NCBI RefSeq assembly: GCF_028372415.1
Contig: NC_092875.1
Location: forward strand, 52,832,271 to 52,896,270
Length of the DNA: 64,000 bases
Direction: 5' to 3'
Origin: Notamacropus eugenii
Taxonomy: Eukaryota > Chordata > Mammalia > Diprotodontia > Macropodidae
A program made the position numbers and the translations under genes. The notes beneath the pieces are model-generated. The model had not been told where the DNA came from and made no database searches. It saw only the letters and a program-made list of their open reading frames with translations. Below, in pieces: positions 1-12,101 of the stretch. Position 1 is the stretch's first letter. The number at the start of each line of letters is the position of its first letter.

Positions 1-1090
1 CATTTCACTCAGTATCAGTTCGTATAACCCTTTCCAGATTTTTCTGAAGTTTTCCTGCTTATCATGTTTTATAGCACAATAGTATTCCATTACATTCATA
101 TACCACAACTTGTTCAGCCATTCTCCACTTGATGGGCATCCCCTTAATTTCCAGTTCTTGGCCACAATGAAAAGAGCTGCTATAAATATTTTTGTATATG
201 GGTGTACTTTTTGCATTTTTATGATCTCTTTGGGATACAGCCCTAAAAGTGATATTGCTGGGTCAAAAGGTACACACATTTCATAGCCCTTTGGGCATAG
301 TTCCAAATTGCTCTCCGAAATAGTTGAATCACTTCACAACTCCACCAATAATTCATTAGTGTTCCAATTTTCCCATATCTTCTCCAGCATTTATCATTTT
401 CCTGTTGTGTCATGTTAGCTAATCTGATAGGTGTGATGTTATATCTATCAGTTGCTTTAATTTGCATTTCTCTAATCAATAGTGATTTAGAGCATTTTTT
501 TCATATGACTATAGATAGCTTTAATTTCTTTCTCTGAAAACTGCCTGTTTATATTCTTTGGCTATTTATTAATTGGGGAACGACTTGTGTTCTTATGAAT
601 TTGACTCAGTTCTCTATGTTTTAGAAATGAGGCCTTTATCAGAGACACTGGTTGTAAAAATCGCTTCCAAGTTCTTGGTTTCTATCCAAATCTTGGTTGG
701 ATTGGCTTTGTTTATGCAAAACTTTTTCAATTTAATGTAACCAGAATTATCCATTTTTGCATTTTATAATGTTCTCTTTCTCTGGTCATAAATTTTGCAT
801 TCTCCATAAATCTGATAGGTAAACTATTCTTTGCTCTTCTAATTTGCTTACAGTATCAGCCTTTATACCTAAATTTTGTACCCATTTGGATTTTATTTTG
901 GTATACAGTGTAAGATGTTGGTTGAGGTCCAGTTTCTGCCATACTATTTTCCACTTTTTCCAGCAGTTTTTGTCAAATTGTGAATTTTGATCCCAGAAGC
1001 TGGGCTCTTTGGTTTTATCAAACAGTAGATTACTATAATCATTGACTACTGTGTCGTGTGTACTTAACCTATTCCACTGATCCAAATACC
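1..1090 (-). mobile_element. L1 LINE, 3' part (ORF2 C-terminus/3' end)
   Basis: Read on the minus strand, this is the end of a marsupial-type L1. Diagnostic blocks such as the 'ATTCCATTACATTCATATACCA' region, the 'GATGGGCATCCCC' block and the region around 250-480 recur with the same order and spacing at 15420-15860 and 27720-28130. The frame ending near 786 is ORF2 C-terminal sequence. The 3' end lies left of the window. It is scrambled by frame breaks. Confidence 0.85.
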
Positions 1091-1724
1091 CTTCTTTCCC
1101 ATTAGAATGTAAATATTTGATTTTCATTAAATCTGTTATGATTTCTTGCTCATATTTTCCTTTTAATCTGTCTCCTAATTTTAGGTTTTGTATTTCCATG
1201 TTTATTTTCAGCTCATGTCTTTTCATCAGGAATGCTTGAAATTTCTCTATTTTATTAAAAGTCCATACTTCAATATCCTCATTTCCATTAGATAAATGTG
1301 CTAGAAAAGTTATTCTTAGTTGCAAGCTCAAGTCTTTTGCTTTTTGTAAAATCATATTCCAAGCTCTTTGTTTCTTTTTAGTGATGTCTGCTAAATCTTC
1401 TGTGAACCTGCCTATGGATTGTTGGTAGTTAAATTCTTTCTTTCTGGCTCTTTTTCTTTAATCTAGAAATTCAGAATTTGGCTATGAATCATTTCATTTT
1501 GGGGTTGTTTTCAGATAATTCATTCTTTCTATTTTGACTTTGTCCTCTGCTCTTGAGAGATCTAGACAGTTATCTTTTATGAATTCTTGAAAGTTGATAT
1601 CTATTCTCTCTTTTCATGGTTTTCAATTAGTCTAGTGATTCTTGTATTTTCTTTCCTCAATCAATTTTACAAGTCAGTTGTTTTTTATATGACTGAAGGA
1701 GCACTTGTATTTTTTGGGTGCTAA
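1091..1724 (-). mobile_element. L1-derived mosaic segment (ORF1-like)
   Basis: At about 1090 the L1 ORF2 colinearity is lost. The minus strand then reads an ORF1-like stretch containing FLMKRHELK, comparable to FLMKRPELK in the ORF1 of the copy at 8048-8365. It is AT-rich and without a long frame past 1355. I read it as a rearranged or separate L1 piece lying between L1 ORF2 and the RTE-like fragment. The exact boundaries are uncertain. Confidence 0.5.
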
Positions 1725-3597
1725 TTATTGGCCAAAATTAGCACAGGCAGCAGAGAATTGATCCATACTTTGTTGCGTCTCAGCTTCAGAGGCTGTGTTG
1801 AGGGCACAATCATCTGCAAACAGAAACTCACACGCCCACACTCCCTCCACTTTGGTCTTGGTTTGTAACCTTTTCAAATTGAAGAACTTATCATCAGTGT
1901 GGTAGTTGACCTTGATGCTGTGTTCATCCTCATCGACAACATTTGACAACATGGCTGAAAACATCATGCTAAAAAGCATGGGAGCAAGCACACAGCCCTG
2001 TTTCACTCCATTGGTGACTGGGAAGACATGAGAGCTTTGTCTGTTATCGAGAACCCAGGCAAACATGCCATCATGAAATTGATGTACAATACTGATGAAC
2101 TTCTCTGGGCAACTAAATTTTGACATAATTTTCCATAAATTTTCCTCACAACTAACACTGTCAAAGGCCTTGGTCAGATCCACAAACATTGTATACAGAC
2201 CTCTGTTCTGCTCCTGGCATTTCTCCTGGAGTTGTTGGGCAGCAAACACCATATTGACTGTTTCTCAGCCCTTTCTGAAGCCACACTGGCTCCCAGGTGT
2301 ATGCCTATCTTCAAGCCTATTAAAGAGAATTCTAACAAGAATTCTGCCAGCAATTACTAGGCAAGAGATCCCCCTGCAATTGTCTCAGAACAATCTATTC
2401 CCTTTATTTTTACAGAGATAGACTGTGGAGGAATCCTTGCATTCCTATGGGATAACTTCTTCTTGCCATATAACCTGGAAAATTTCAGTCAGTTTTTGTA
2501 TGAGCAATGGTCCTCCTGCCTTGTAAATCTCAGCTGGAATAGAGTCAGCACCAGGAGCTTTGCCACATGAAAGGAGACTAATGACCCTCAAGACCTCTTC
2601 ATCATTTGGAAGTTCAGCTAAGGAGGGACTGACTTCAACCTGAGGTGAACAGTCAGTGGCCTCAGCATTGATTGATGATGGGCTGTTGAGAACACTATGG
2701 AAGTGTTCAGCCCATGTCTCTAGGATCATGTCCTTATCACTATTCCATGTGGCTCCATCAGCACTGAGTAGTTATGATGCACCATAGGATTTTGGTCCAT
2801 AAATAGCTTTGAGGGAATCATAAAATCATTTTGGATTGTTACTATCGGCATAAAACTGAATTTCATCTGCCTTCTTACTGAGCCAGGAATCCTGTATCTC
2901 TTTAAGCTTTGCTTGTGCTTTGCTTTTGATGGAATTAAATGCTGCCTTCTTAGAGGTGGATGAATTATCCTGCTGGTAAATCCTGTGGAGTTCTCATGTT
3001 TCATTTAGCAGCTTCTGAATTTTTCCGTCATTTGCATCAAACCAGGCTTGGTGTTTGCAAGTGTTCTGACCCAGATGTGCAAATGCAGTGCTGTACACCA
3101 AATCTCTGAAAGCTGCCCACTCCTTTTCTGCTCCACTGTTATCAATTGTGTTGGCTGAACTTTTCCTCCAAGTCAGCAACAAACTGCTCATGCTCAGAGA
3201 AAAGCTCTAATTTGTTGACATTAATTCTTCTTGTAGTCATTTTGCCTTGGGGGCAGCACTTTTGATGGATGCGAATATTTAGCTTGGAAAGGATAAGTCT
3301 ATGATCGGTCCAGCACTCTACACTACACATTGCCTTTGTTACTCTCACATCTTGTCTGTCTCTTCTCCTTACAATCACATAATCTATTAGATGCCAGTGT
3401 TTGCCGCAAGGGTGCATCCATAAAGTTTTATTGCATTTAGATAAACAGAAGACAGTGTTGGTGATGAGAAGGTCATGTGATGCACAAGTTTTCAGCAATA
3501 AATGACCATTGCTGTTGCTGTTTCCAACGTCATTCCTCCCTAGGTCTCCCTGCCAAGTCTGGAAGTCTGAGCCTACTCTAGCATTAAAGTCTCCCAA
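1725..3597 (-). mobile_element. RTE-like non-LTR retrotransposon fragment (endonuclease and reverse transcriptase)
   Basis: Several minus-strand frames in succession encode an apurinic-type endonuclease (3142-3597: MGDFNARVG, then HWHLIDYVIVRRRDRQDVRV and CWTDHRL) followed by reverse transcriptase. RT motifs are GKAPGADSIPAEIYKAGG (2445-2729), FVDLTKAFDSV, NGVKQGCVLAP and the catalytic FADD at about 1809-1820. The reading frame changes at least four times, so it is a dead copy. It lacks the 5' start and everything after RT, and is flanked by L1 on both sides. The RTE-like clade is tentative; an AP endonuclease argues against R2/R4-type elements. Confidence 0.8.
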
Positions 3598-6500
3598 AAT
3601 TATAAATTTTTCTTCTCCTGTTGCTATAGCTAGTATTTCTAGTACAATATTGAATAATAGTTGTATTAATAGGCATCCGAGCCTTACCCCTGATCTTACT
3701 GGGAAGACTTCTAGATTATCTCCATTACATTACTTACTGATGGATTTAGATAGATGTTAATTTCATTTTAAGGAGAGGTCTATTTATTCTTATGCTTTCT
3801 AGTGTTTTAAAAATAAGAATAGGTATTGTATTTTGGCAAACGTTTTTTATGCATCTACTGGATAATCATATGATTATTGTTAGTTGTGTCATTGATAGAG
3901 TGAAATAAACTGATAGGTCTGCATTCCTGATATAAATCTCACTTAGTCATAGTGTATGATATTTAGGATACATTACTGTAATCTCATTGATAGAATTTCA
4001 TTTAAAACTTTTGCAATGATACACATTCTGGAAATTGCCTATAATTTTCTTTTTCTGTTTTGGCTCTTCCTGATTTAGGTATCAGTATCATGTATGTGTT
4101 GTAAAAGGAATTTGGTAAGACTTTTTTACTTGTCTTTCCAAATAGTTTATTTAGAATTGGAAATAATTGTTCTTTTTAATGTATGATAGATTTCACTTTT
4201 GGATCCACCTGGTCCTGGACACTTTTTCTTAGGGGGTTCATTGATGACCTCTTCAACTTCTTTTCTAAAATAGCGTTATTTATGTATTTTTTTATCTTCT
4301 CTTCTGTTAATTAGGGCAATTTATATCTTTTTGTAAATATTCATCCATTTTATTTAGATTGTTAGAATTATTGACATATGATTGGGCAAAATAGCTTCTA
4401 ATCATTGATTTAACATTCTATTCATTGGTGGTGAATTCACACTTTCCATTTTTGATACTGGTAATTTGGTTTTCTTCTAAACGAAATCAAATTGAGCAAT
4501 GATTTCTGTTTTTTTTTTCATGAAACCACTTTCCAGTTTTATTTGTTAGTTCAATGGTTGTTTTACTCTAATTTTCTTAATCTCTCCTTCGATTTTTAGG
4601 ATTTCTAATTTGCTTTTTAAGTGGGGAATTTCAATTTGTTCTTTTTCTAGGTGGTGTTTTTTTATTGCGTGCCCAATTCATTTGTCTGCTCTTCCTCTGT
4701 TATGGATATGTTTAGAGATATAAATTTTCTCCTAAGTAGTGCTTTAGCTTCATCCCATAAACTTTGTCATATTGTCTCATTCTTGTTATTCTCTTTAATG
4801 AATTTTTTATTGTAGCTATGATTTGTTCTTTCACTCACTGATTCTTTAGGATTGAATTGTTTAGTTTCTAATTAATTTTTAATCTATCTTTCCATAACCC
4901 TTTACTGAGTGTAATTTTTATTGCATCATGATCTGGAAAAGAAGCATTTAATACTTCTGCTTTTCTGCACATTCCTGTGAGAGTCTTCTGCCTTAATAAA
5001 TGGTCATTTTAAGGTGAGTGCCATGTACACTGAGAAAAAGTTATATTTCTTTCAATTGCCTTTCATTTATTTCCAGAGGTCTATTATATGTAATACTTCT
5101 AAAATTCTATATCTTCTCCATAATTTCTTTCTGGTTTAATTTTTGGTTATATTTATCTAGTTCTAAAAGGGGAAAGTTAAGGTGCCCTGTTAGTATTTTT
5201 ATATCTATTTCCCCCTTACCTCATTTAACATTTCCTTTAAGAATTTGGACTCTATACTATTGAGTGTACACATATTTAGTATTGAAATTATTTCATTTTC
5301 TATGAATATTGTCATGTTTTAGTTATGCCTGACTCTAATTTGGCATTTTCTTGGCAGAGATGCTAGAATGATTTGTCATTTCTTTTTTCAGCTCATGTTA
5401 CAGATGAGGTACTAAGGCAAACAGGGTTAAATGACTTGCCCAGAGTCACACAGTTAGTAAGTGTCTGAGGCCAGATTTTAAATCAGAAGATGACTTCAGC
5501 CCAGAAGTCTAGCCACTGTATCATCTAGCTATGTTACCTTTTAGTAAAACGTTTCTGTGCTTATCTCTTTTAATTAGATCATTTTTTGTTTCTCTGATAT
5601 CATGATTGCTCCACCTGCTTTTATTTATATCAGCTGAAGAATGATAGGTTCTGCTTCAATCCCTTTATCTTTATTCTCTTTGTGTCTCTGCTTCAATTGT
5701 GTTTCTTGTAAACAATATAATGTAGGATTCTGGATTTTAATCCACTCTATTACCTGCTTCTTTTTTATGGGTGAGTTTACCCCATTCCATTCACAGTTAT
5801 GATTATTACCTGTATATTTCCCTCTATTCTGAATTTTCTCCTGTTCATCCTTCTCTCTCACTCCTTTCATCCTATTGCTCCTAAAAAGTGATTTACTTCT
5901 GATTACTAGATCCCTAATCCACCTCCCATCTATCAGATCCCCTTTTCATTCACATTCCTCTCCCTCTACTTCTCTGTATGTTAAGATAGATTTCTAGATC
6001 CAACTGAGTGTGTATATCATTCAATCTCTGAGTCAATTCTGATGAGACTAAACAGTGAGTATTGGTCACAGACTCCCATTTCTCCCTCCACTGTAAAAAC
6101 TCCTTGATGTTTCCTTAGGTGAGATAATTTATCACATTATATCTCTCACTTCCCCTTTCTCTTAGTGAATAGTTTTTTCTCATAGCTAATTATATTTTTT
6201 AGCTATAATCCCACATAATTCATACTTGCACCTTCTACATCCATGTCCTTTAAGTGCCCTAATCATGCATTCTTGAGAGTTAAAAGTATTATCTTCCCAT
6301 GTAAGAAATTAAACAATTTAACCTTCTTTAATTCCTTGTGATTTCACTTTCTTGTTTATCTTTTATGCTTCTCTTGATTTCTGTATTTAAAATTCCTATT
6401 CAGCTCACCTTTTAATCAAGAACGTTTGAAATTCTTCTATCTCATTAAATATCAATTTTTCTCCTGAAGGATTATAGTCAGTTTTGAAGGACAGGTTATT

Positions 6501-7005
6501 CTTGGTTGTAGTCACAGCTCCTTTACCTCCTGGAATATCATATTTCAAGTCCTATTTAATGTAGAAGCTACTAAAAGTAGCTACTAAATCTTCGGTTGTC
6601 TTGACTGTGGTTCCATAATATCTGACTTGTTTCTTGAATTTGACTTTAGAATCCTTGGGAGTTTACATTTGGGGATCTCTTTCAGGAAGAGATCAATGAA
6701 TTCTTTCAAATTCTATTTTACCTTCTGGATCTAGGACATCAGAATAGTGGTCCATGATAATTTCTTTCAATATGATGTCTAGGCTCTTCTTCTGACTGTG
6801 AGTTTCAGGTAGTATAATAATTCTTACATTATCTCTCTTTGATCTATTTTCCAGGTCAGTTGTTTTCCAATGATATATTTCATACTTTTTCCTTTTTTTT
6901 CTTAATTTTGATTTTGTTTTATAGTTTCTTGATGCCTCATTGAATCGTTAGTTTCCTCTTACTCATTTTTAGCTTTGAAGCAATTGTTTTTTTCAGTGAG
7001 CTTTT
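3598..7005 (-). mobile_element. L1 LINE, ORF2 (RT and endonuclease) and part of ORF1
   Basis: Minus-strand L1 continues from the RT region (3598-4700) through the endonuclease, whose start is at about 5830. There the frame 5625-5870 shows NGVNSPIKKKQVIEWIKIQNP and LYCLQETQL, the L1 endonuclease N-terminus. Then come the inter-ORF region and the C-terminal half of ORF1. Frames are broken. A CORE-SINE (about 5305-5530) and a HAL1-like element (7006-9935) are inserted in it; the rest of the element resumes at 9936. Confidence 0.85.
5305..5530 (-). mobile_element. CORE-SINE (tRNA-headed) inserted in L1
   Basis: On the minus strand this is the common marsupial tRNA-headed CORE-SINE: GATAC-AGTGGCTAGACTTCTGG head, AGACACTTACTAACTG core, CTCATCTGTAACATGAGC, then the AGAGTCAGGCATAACT tail. 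It interrupts L1, and CTATG occurs at both junctions (5300-5304 and 5529-5533), a short candidate target duplication. Divergence from the usual form suggests an old insertion. Confidence 0.8.
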
Positions 7006-7813
7006 TTTAATTTAAGTTTTCAACATTTATTTTCACAAAATTTTGGGTTCCAAATTTTCTCCCCATTTGTCCCCTCCCCCACCCCAAAACACTGAGCATT
7101 CTAATTACCCCTACCACCAATCAGCCCTCCCTTCTAACATCCCTCCCTTCCCTTATCCCCATCTTCTCTTTTGTCCTGTAAGGCAATATAAATTTCTATA
7201 CCCCATTACATGTATTTCTTATATTCCAGTTGTATGCAAGAACAATACTGAACAGTTGTTCCTAAAACTTTGAGTTCCAACTTCTCTTCCTCCCTCCCTC
7301 CCCACCCATCCCAACTGGGAAGGCAAGCAATCCAATATAGGCCATATATGTGTAGTTTTGCAAATGACTTCCATAATAGTCATGTTGTGTAAGACTAACT
7401 ATTTCCCTCCATCCTGTCCTGCCCCCCATTTCTTCTATTCTCTCTTTTGACCTTGTCCCTCCCCAAGACTGTTGACTTCTAATTGCTCCCTCCTCCCATT
7501 GCCTTCCCTTCCATCATCCCCCTCACCCTGCTTATCCCCTTCTCCCCCACTTCCCTGTATTGTAAGATAGGTTTTAATACCAAAATGAGCATGCATTTTA
7601 TTCCTTCCTTTAGTTGAATGTGATGAAAGTAAGCTTCATGTTTTCTCTTTCACTTCCCCCCTTTTCCCTCCACTGAAAAGTCTTTTTCTTGCCTCTTTTA
7701 TGGGAGGTAATTTGCCCCATTTCATTTCTCCCTTTCTCCTCTCAATATATTCCTCTTTCACCCCTTAATTTCATTTTTTAAGATATGATCCCATCTTATT
7801 CAACTCACTCTGT

Positions 7814-7910
<97 letters not shown>

Positions 7911-9935
7911 AATCCCACCAACTACCCAGATACTGAAAAAACTTTCAAGAGTTACAAATATTGTCTTTCCATGTAGGAATGTAAACAGTTCAACTTTAGT
8001 AAGTCCCTTATGACTTCTCTTTCCTGTTTACCTTTTCATGCTTTTCTTCATTCTTGAGTTTGAAAGTCAAATTTTCTTTTCAGCTCTGGTCTTTTCATCA
8101 AGAATGTTTCAAAGTCCTCTATTTCATTGAAAGACAATTTTTCCCCTGAAGTAGTATACTTAGTTTTGCTGGATATGTGATTCTTGGTTTTAGTCTTAAG
8201 TTCCTTTGACTTCTGGAATATCATATTCCATACCCTTCGATCCCTTAATGTAGAAACTGCCAAATCCAGTGTTGTCCTGATTGTATTTCCACAATACTCA
8301 AATTGTTTCTTTTTAGCTGCTTGCAATATTTTCTCCTTGACCTGGGAACTCTGGAATCTGGCCACAATGTTCCTAGGAGTTTCTCTTTTTGGATCTCTTT
8401 CAGGAGGTGATCAGTGGATTCCTTGAATACTTATTTTGCCCTCTGGTTCTAGAATCTCAGGGCAATTTTCCTTGATAATTTCATGCAAGATGATGTCTAG
8501 GCTCTTTTTTTCATCATGACTTTCAAGTAGTCCTATAATTTTTAAATTGTCTCTCCTGGATCTATTCTCCAGGTCAGTTGTTTTTCCAATGAGTTATTTC
8601 ACATTATCTTCCATTTTTTCATTCTTTTGGTTTTGTTTTGTGATTTCTTGGTTTCTCATAAAGGCATTAGCTTCCATCTGTTCCATTCTAATTTTTAAAG
8701 AACTATTTTCTTCAGTGAGCTTTTGAACCTCCTTTTTCATTTGGTTAATTCTGCTTTTTAAAGCATTCTTCTCCTCATTGGCTTTTCAAGCTTCTTTTGC
8801 CAGTTAAGTTAGCCTATTTTTAAAGATGTTATTTTCTTCAGCATTTTTTGGGGTCTCCTTTAGCAAGTTGTTGACCCGCTTTTCATGATTTTTTTGCATC
8901 TCTCTCATTTCTCTTCCCAAGTTTTCCTCCACCTCTCTTACTTGATTTTCAAAATCCTTTTTTCAGCTCTTCCATAGTCTGAGACCATTGAATATTTATT
9001 TTGGATGTTTGGGATACAGAAGCCTTCCCTGATGGTAAGCATTGTTCTCCTCACCTGAAAGGATGGGAGAAAATATCTGTTCACCAAGAATGTAACCTTC
9101 TATAATCTTTTTTCCCCTTTTTTGGGCATTTTCCCAACTAATTACTTGACTTTTGGGTCCTTTGTCAAGAGTAGGGCATACTCTGGGGATCTGTAAGATC
9201 TCAGTTCCTCCCAGGTGGCACAATCAAGGGTGTATAATGGTCTGGGAGCAAGAAGAGTCATTTATGCCCAGAATTAGTAGAGTTTTCTCTTCACAACCAC
9301 CTCACCTCCAGTTCTGCCAAGCCAGCACTGGGGACTGAGATTTGGATAAGCTGTGGGGGCATAGCAGACATTCAGTGTGAGATAAAGATCAGCTCCTGCA
9401 GGGCCTCTACATAGGGCTGAGGTAAGAATCAGCTGCTCAGTGCCCCCAGGGGTTTTACTATCTAACAATGGATGCAGGCAGCTGTAGGGGCTGCTGTGGG
9501 AACTGCTGCTGCCTGCCCAATGTGGCCTCTGTGGCTGCTGTCTGTGGCCAGAGCTATGGGAAGGCCCTTCTCCCTTCTTGGACAGTTGAAAACACCCTGT
9601 CACTGACCTGTGGCGCTTGTCCATTGAGGGATCTAAGAACTGCTGCTACTGCGACTGGGGATTCTCCCCCCGAGGCCTGTTCATGTCCTCCTCCCAGAGC
9701 TCCGCAGCTCCGCATGGCCAAGGTTGGGCTGAGCTCAGTTCCCCATCTAGTGTGACAGACGTTTCCCATTGGCCTTTCAGGTCACCCCTGTTTGGAAATC
9801 TCCTCCACTCTTTTGCTCTCCACTTCTGCTGCTCTAGAATTTGTTGAGAGTCTTTCTTTGCAGGTATTTTATGGGCTGTGTGGGAAGAGCTAGTTATATG
9901 TACATCTTTCTACTCCACCACTTGGCTCTACCCCC
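7006..9935 (-). mobile_element. HAL1-like half-L1 retrotransposon, full-length copy A
   Basis: A unit of about 2.9 kb on the minus strand: 5' end at about 9935 (GGGGGTAGAGCCAAGTGG), a GC-rich 5'UTR (9000-9900), coiled-coil ORF1 sequence, an ORF1 C-terminal frame (8048-8365: MARFQSSQVKEKILQAAKKK), a (CA)n(GA)n microsatellite, a C/T-rich 3' region and an A-rich end at about 7010. No ORF2 or reverse transcriptase lies between ORF1 and the 3' end, matching the half-L1 type known in marsupials. Target duplications: TCAGTGAGCTTTT at 6993-7005 and TCAGTGAACTTTT at 9936-9948. The ORF1 frame is broken in several places. Inserted in L1 ORF1. Confidence 0.8.
7815..7906. repeat. (CT)n(GT)n compound microsatellite
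   Basis: About 23 CT units (7815-7860) run straight into 23 GT units (7861-7906). It sits inside the 3' half of HAL1-like copy A, at the position where copy B also has a GT array. Confidence 0.97.
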
Positions 9936-10868
9936 TCAGTGAACTTTTGTACCTCTTTTTTCCATTTGGCCAATTCTGATTTTTAAGGAGTCCTTTCAGT
10001 GAATTTTTGCACCTTTTTTTCCATTTGGCTAATCTTACACTTTTAAAGGAGTTATTCTCTTCAGTCCTCTTATTTTTTTTAAGTGTTATTTTCTTCAGTG
10101 TTCACTAAGCTGCTGAATTTGTGTGTTTGTGGGTATGAGTGTGTGTGATTTTCTTGCATCAGCCTCATTTCTTTTTCCATATTTTCTCTACCTCAGTTAT
10201 TTACTTTTTAAATCTTTCTTTCAGCTCTTCCCAGAGCTTTTTCTTTTTAGTCTTGAGTACTATTTACATTTTTTTGAGTTTCATGCCTTTCTTGTTACTG
10301 CTCTCAGAGGTAATTCTGGAGGTCTGTAAGTTTTCAGTTCCTCTAAGGTGCTTTGACATAAGGGGAAGTAAGGTAACTGCTCTCCTGGTCTGTGCTCTTG
10401 CCCATGAGTGATAAAAAGTGTTATTTTCTGCCTTAAAACTATGACCAGGGTTTCTGTTCCTGCTATTGCTCCTCCTTGCCCTAGAACTGTGACCCAGAGT
10501 CACATATGGCCAATACAGCAAAATCCTTCTCCCAGTACAAGCAAAGAGTCCTCTGTAATCTCTTTCTGAACAGTTGTCTAATCCTCTTACTATGTGTGGG
10601 CTGAGACTTCTGAAAACTGAGTTGTTCCCCAAACTTTGTTACACAGTGACATAGCTTATGCTGGACTGTGCTCTCCTCATACCCCATTGAGATAGACCTT
10701 TTCTACCAACCTTCCAGATTGTTTTGGCCAGAAAATGTTTTCATCCCAATCTTTTGCTGGTTTTGTTACTCAAGAAATCATTTTGAGGTATTATTGTAAA
10801 GTTGTTAGAGGGGAATTTGGGAGAACTCAAGCAAGTTCTTGCCTTGAGTTCACCATGTTGACTTCACC
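9936..10868 (-). mobile_element. L1 LINE, ORF1 N-terminal part and 5'UTR
   Basis: Continuation of the L1 that stops at 7005. Minus-strand ORF1 coiled-coil sequence resumes directly after the HAL1-like insertion and runs to about 10260. A 5'UTR-like region follows, ending near 10868 with GGAGGTGAAGTCAACATGGTG, which resembles the GGAGG...CAAGATGG start of the other L1 and HAL1-like copies here. This makes it a nearly full-length L1 with nested insertions. Confidence 0.72.
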
Positions 10869-12060
10869 TCCAAAAAAAATTTATGAGAAGAAATTAATAG
10901 CTTGGTAGAAGAGGGACAAAAAGTACTGAAGAAAATGATTACTTAAAAAACCCCAAATTGACTGAATGGTAAAAGAAGCACAAAAATTTGCTGAAGAATA
11001 AAACTCCTTAAATGCATAATTGGTCAAATGGAATGAGATACAAAAGCTCATTGAAGAAAATAATTCCACAAAAATTAAAACTGGCAAGTGGAGGCTAATG
11101 ATCCCATCAGACATCAAGAAACAATCAAACAAAGTTAAAAGAATGAAAAAAATAGAAGAAAATAAAAATTATCTCAACAGCAAAACAATAGATCTTGGAA
11201 CTAAATTGAGGAGAGATAATTTGAGAATTATTGAACTACCTAAAAGTTATGATCAGAAAAAGAGGCTGGACAATATAGTTCAAGAAATTATTAATTAAAA
11301 CTGTTCTCATATCTTTGATCTGGAAGGTAAAACAGACATTGAAAAAATTTCCTGAAATACATCCCAAAATAAAAACTCCTAGGAATACTCTAGCCAAATT
11401 CCAGAGCTCCCAGTTAAAGGACAAAATATAGCAATCAGCCAGAAAGAAACAATGCAATTATCATGGAGTCACAGTCAGGATCATATAAGATTTATCATCT
11501 TCCACATCAAAGAAGTAAGGGCTTGGAATATATTCCAGAAGCAAAGGAACTAGAATTACAACCAAGAATAATCAAATCAGCTAAACAGAGTATAATCCTT
11601 TAGGGGGAAATGGATATTTAATGAAATATAGGACTTTTAATCATTTCTGATTAAATAATCAGAACCAACTAAAAAATCTGACATTTAACCATAAGACTCA
11701 AAAGAAGTATGAAAACAAACATGAAAGAGTAATTATAAGGGACTTAATAGATTCAAAATGTCTATGTTCCCATATTGGAAGATGATAAGTATAACTCCTA
11801 AAAGAGTTAGCAGTTAAAAGGACTTTACATAGACACAAGCCATGGATGTGAGTTGATTATGCTGGAGTGTTCTCTAAAAAAAGAAATGAATGGGAGAGAA
11901 AGAGGCATGCATTGGGAGAAGGAGGAAGGGAGAGGTAAAATGGGGGAAAATTATCTCACATAAAATGGAAGTACAATTAAGAGCTTTGACAGTGGAGAGA
12001 GAAATGGTTGGGCAACGTTTGACCCTCATACTTGTTGTAATTGGCTAAAAGAGAGATGAA

Positions 12061-12067
12061 CACACAT

Positions 12068-12100
<33 letters not shown>
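12061..12100. repeat. (CA)n microsatellite
   Basis: A CA array of about 18 units with one interruption, inside the inter-ORF part of the plus-strand L1. Confidence 0.95.

Positions 12101-12101
<1 letters not shown>

Noticed and set aside
1725-3597. Minus-strand frames as a host endonuclease or reverse-transcriptase gene
   Set aside because: They are successive broken frames of a non-LTR retrotransposon.
9274-9847. Overlapping GC-rich open frames on both strands
   Set aside because: They lie in the GC-rich 5'UTR of HAL1-like copy A, and the equivalent 56541-56976 region in copy B shows different frames. Not host genes.
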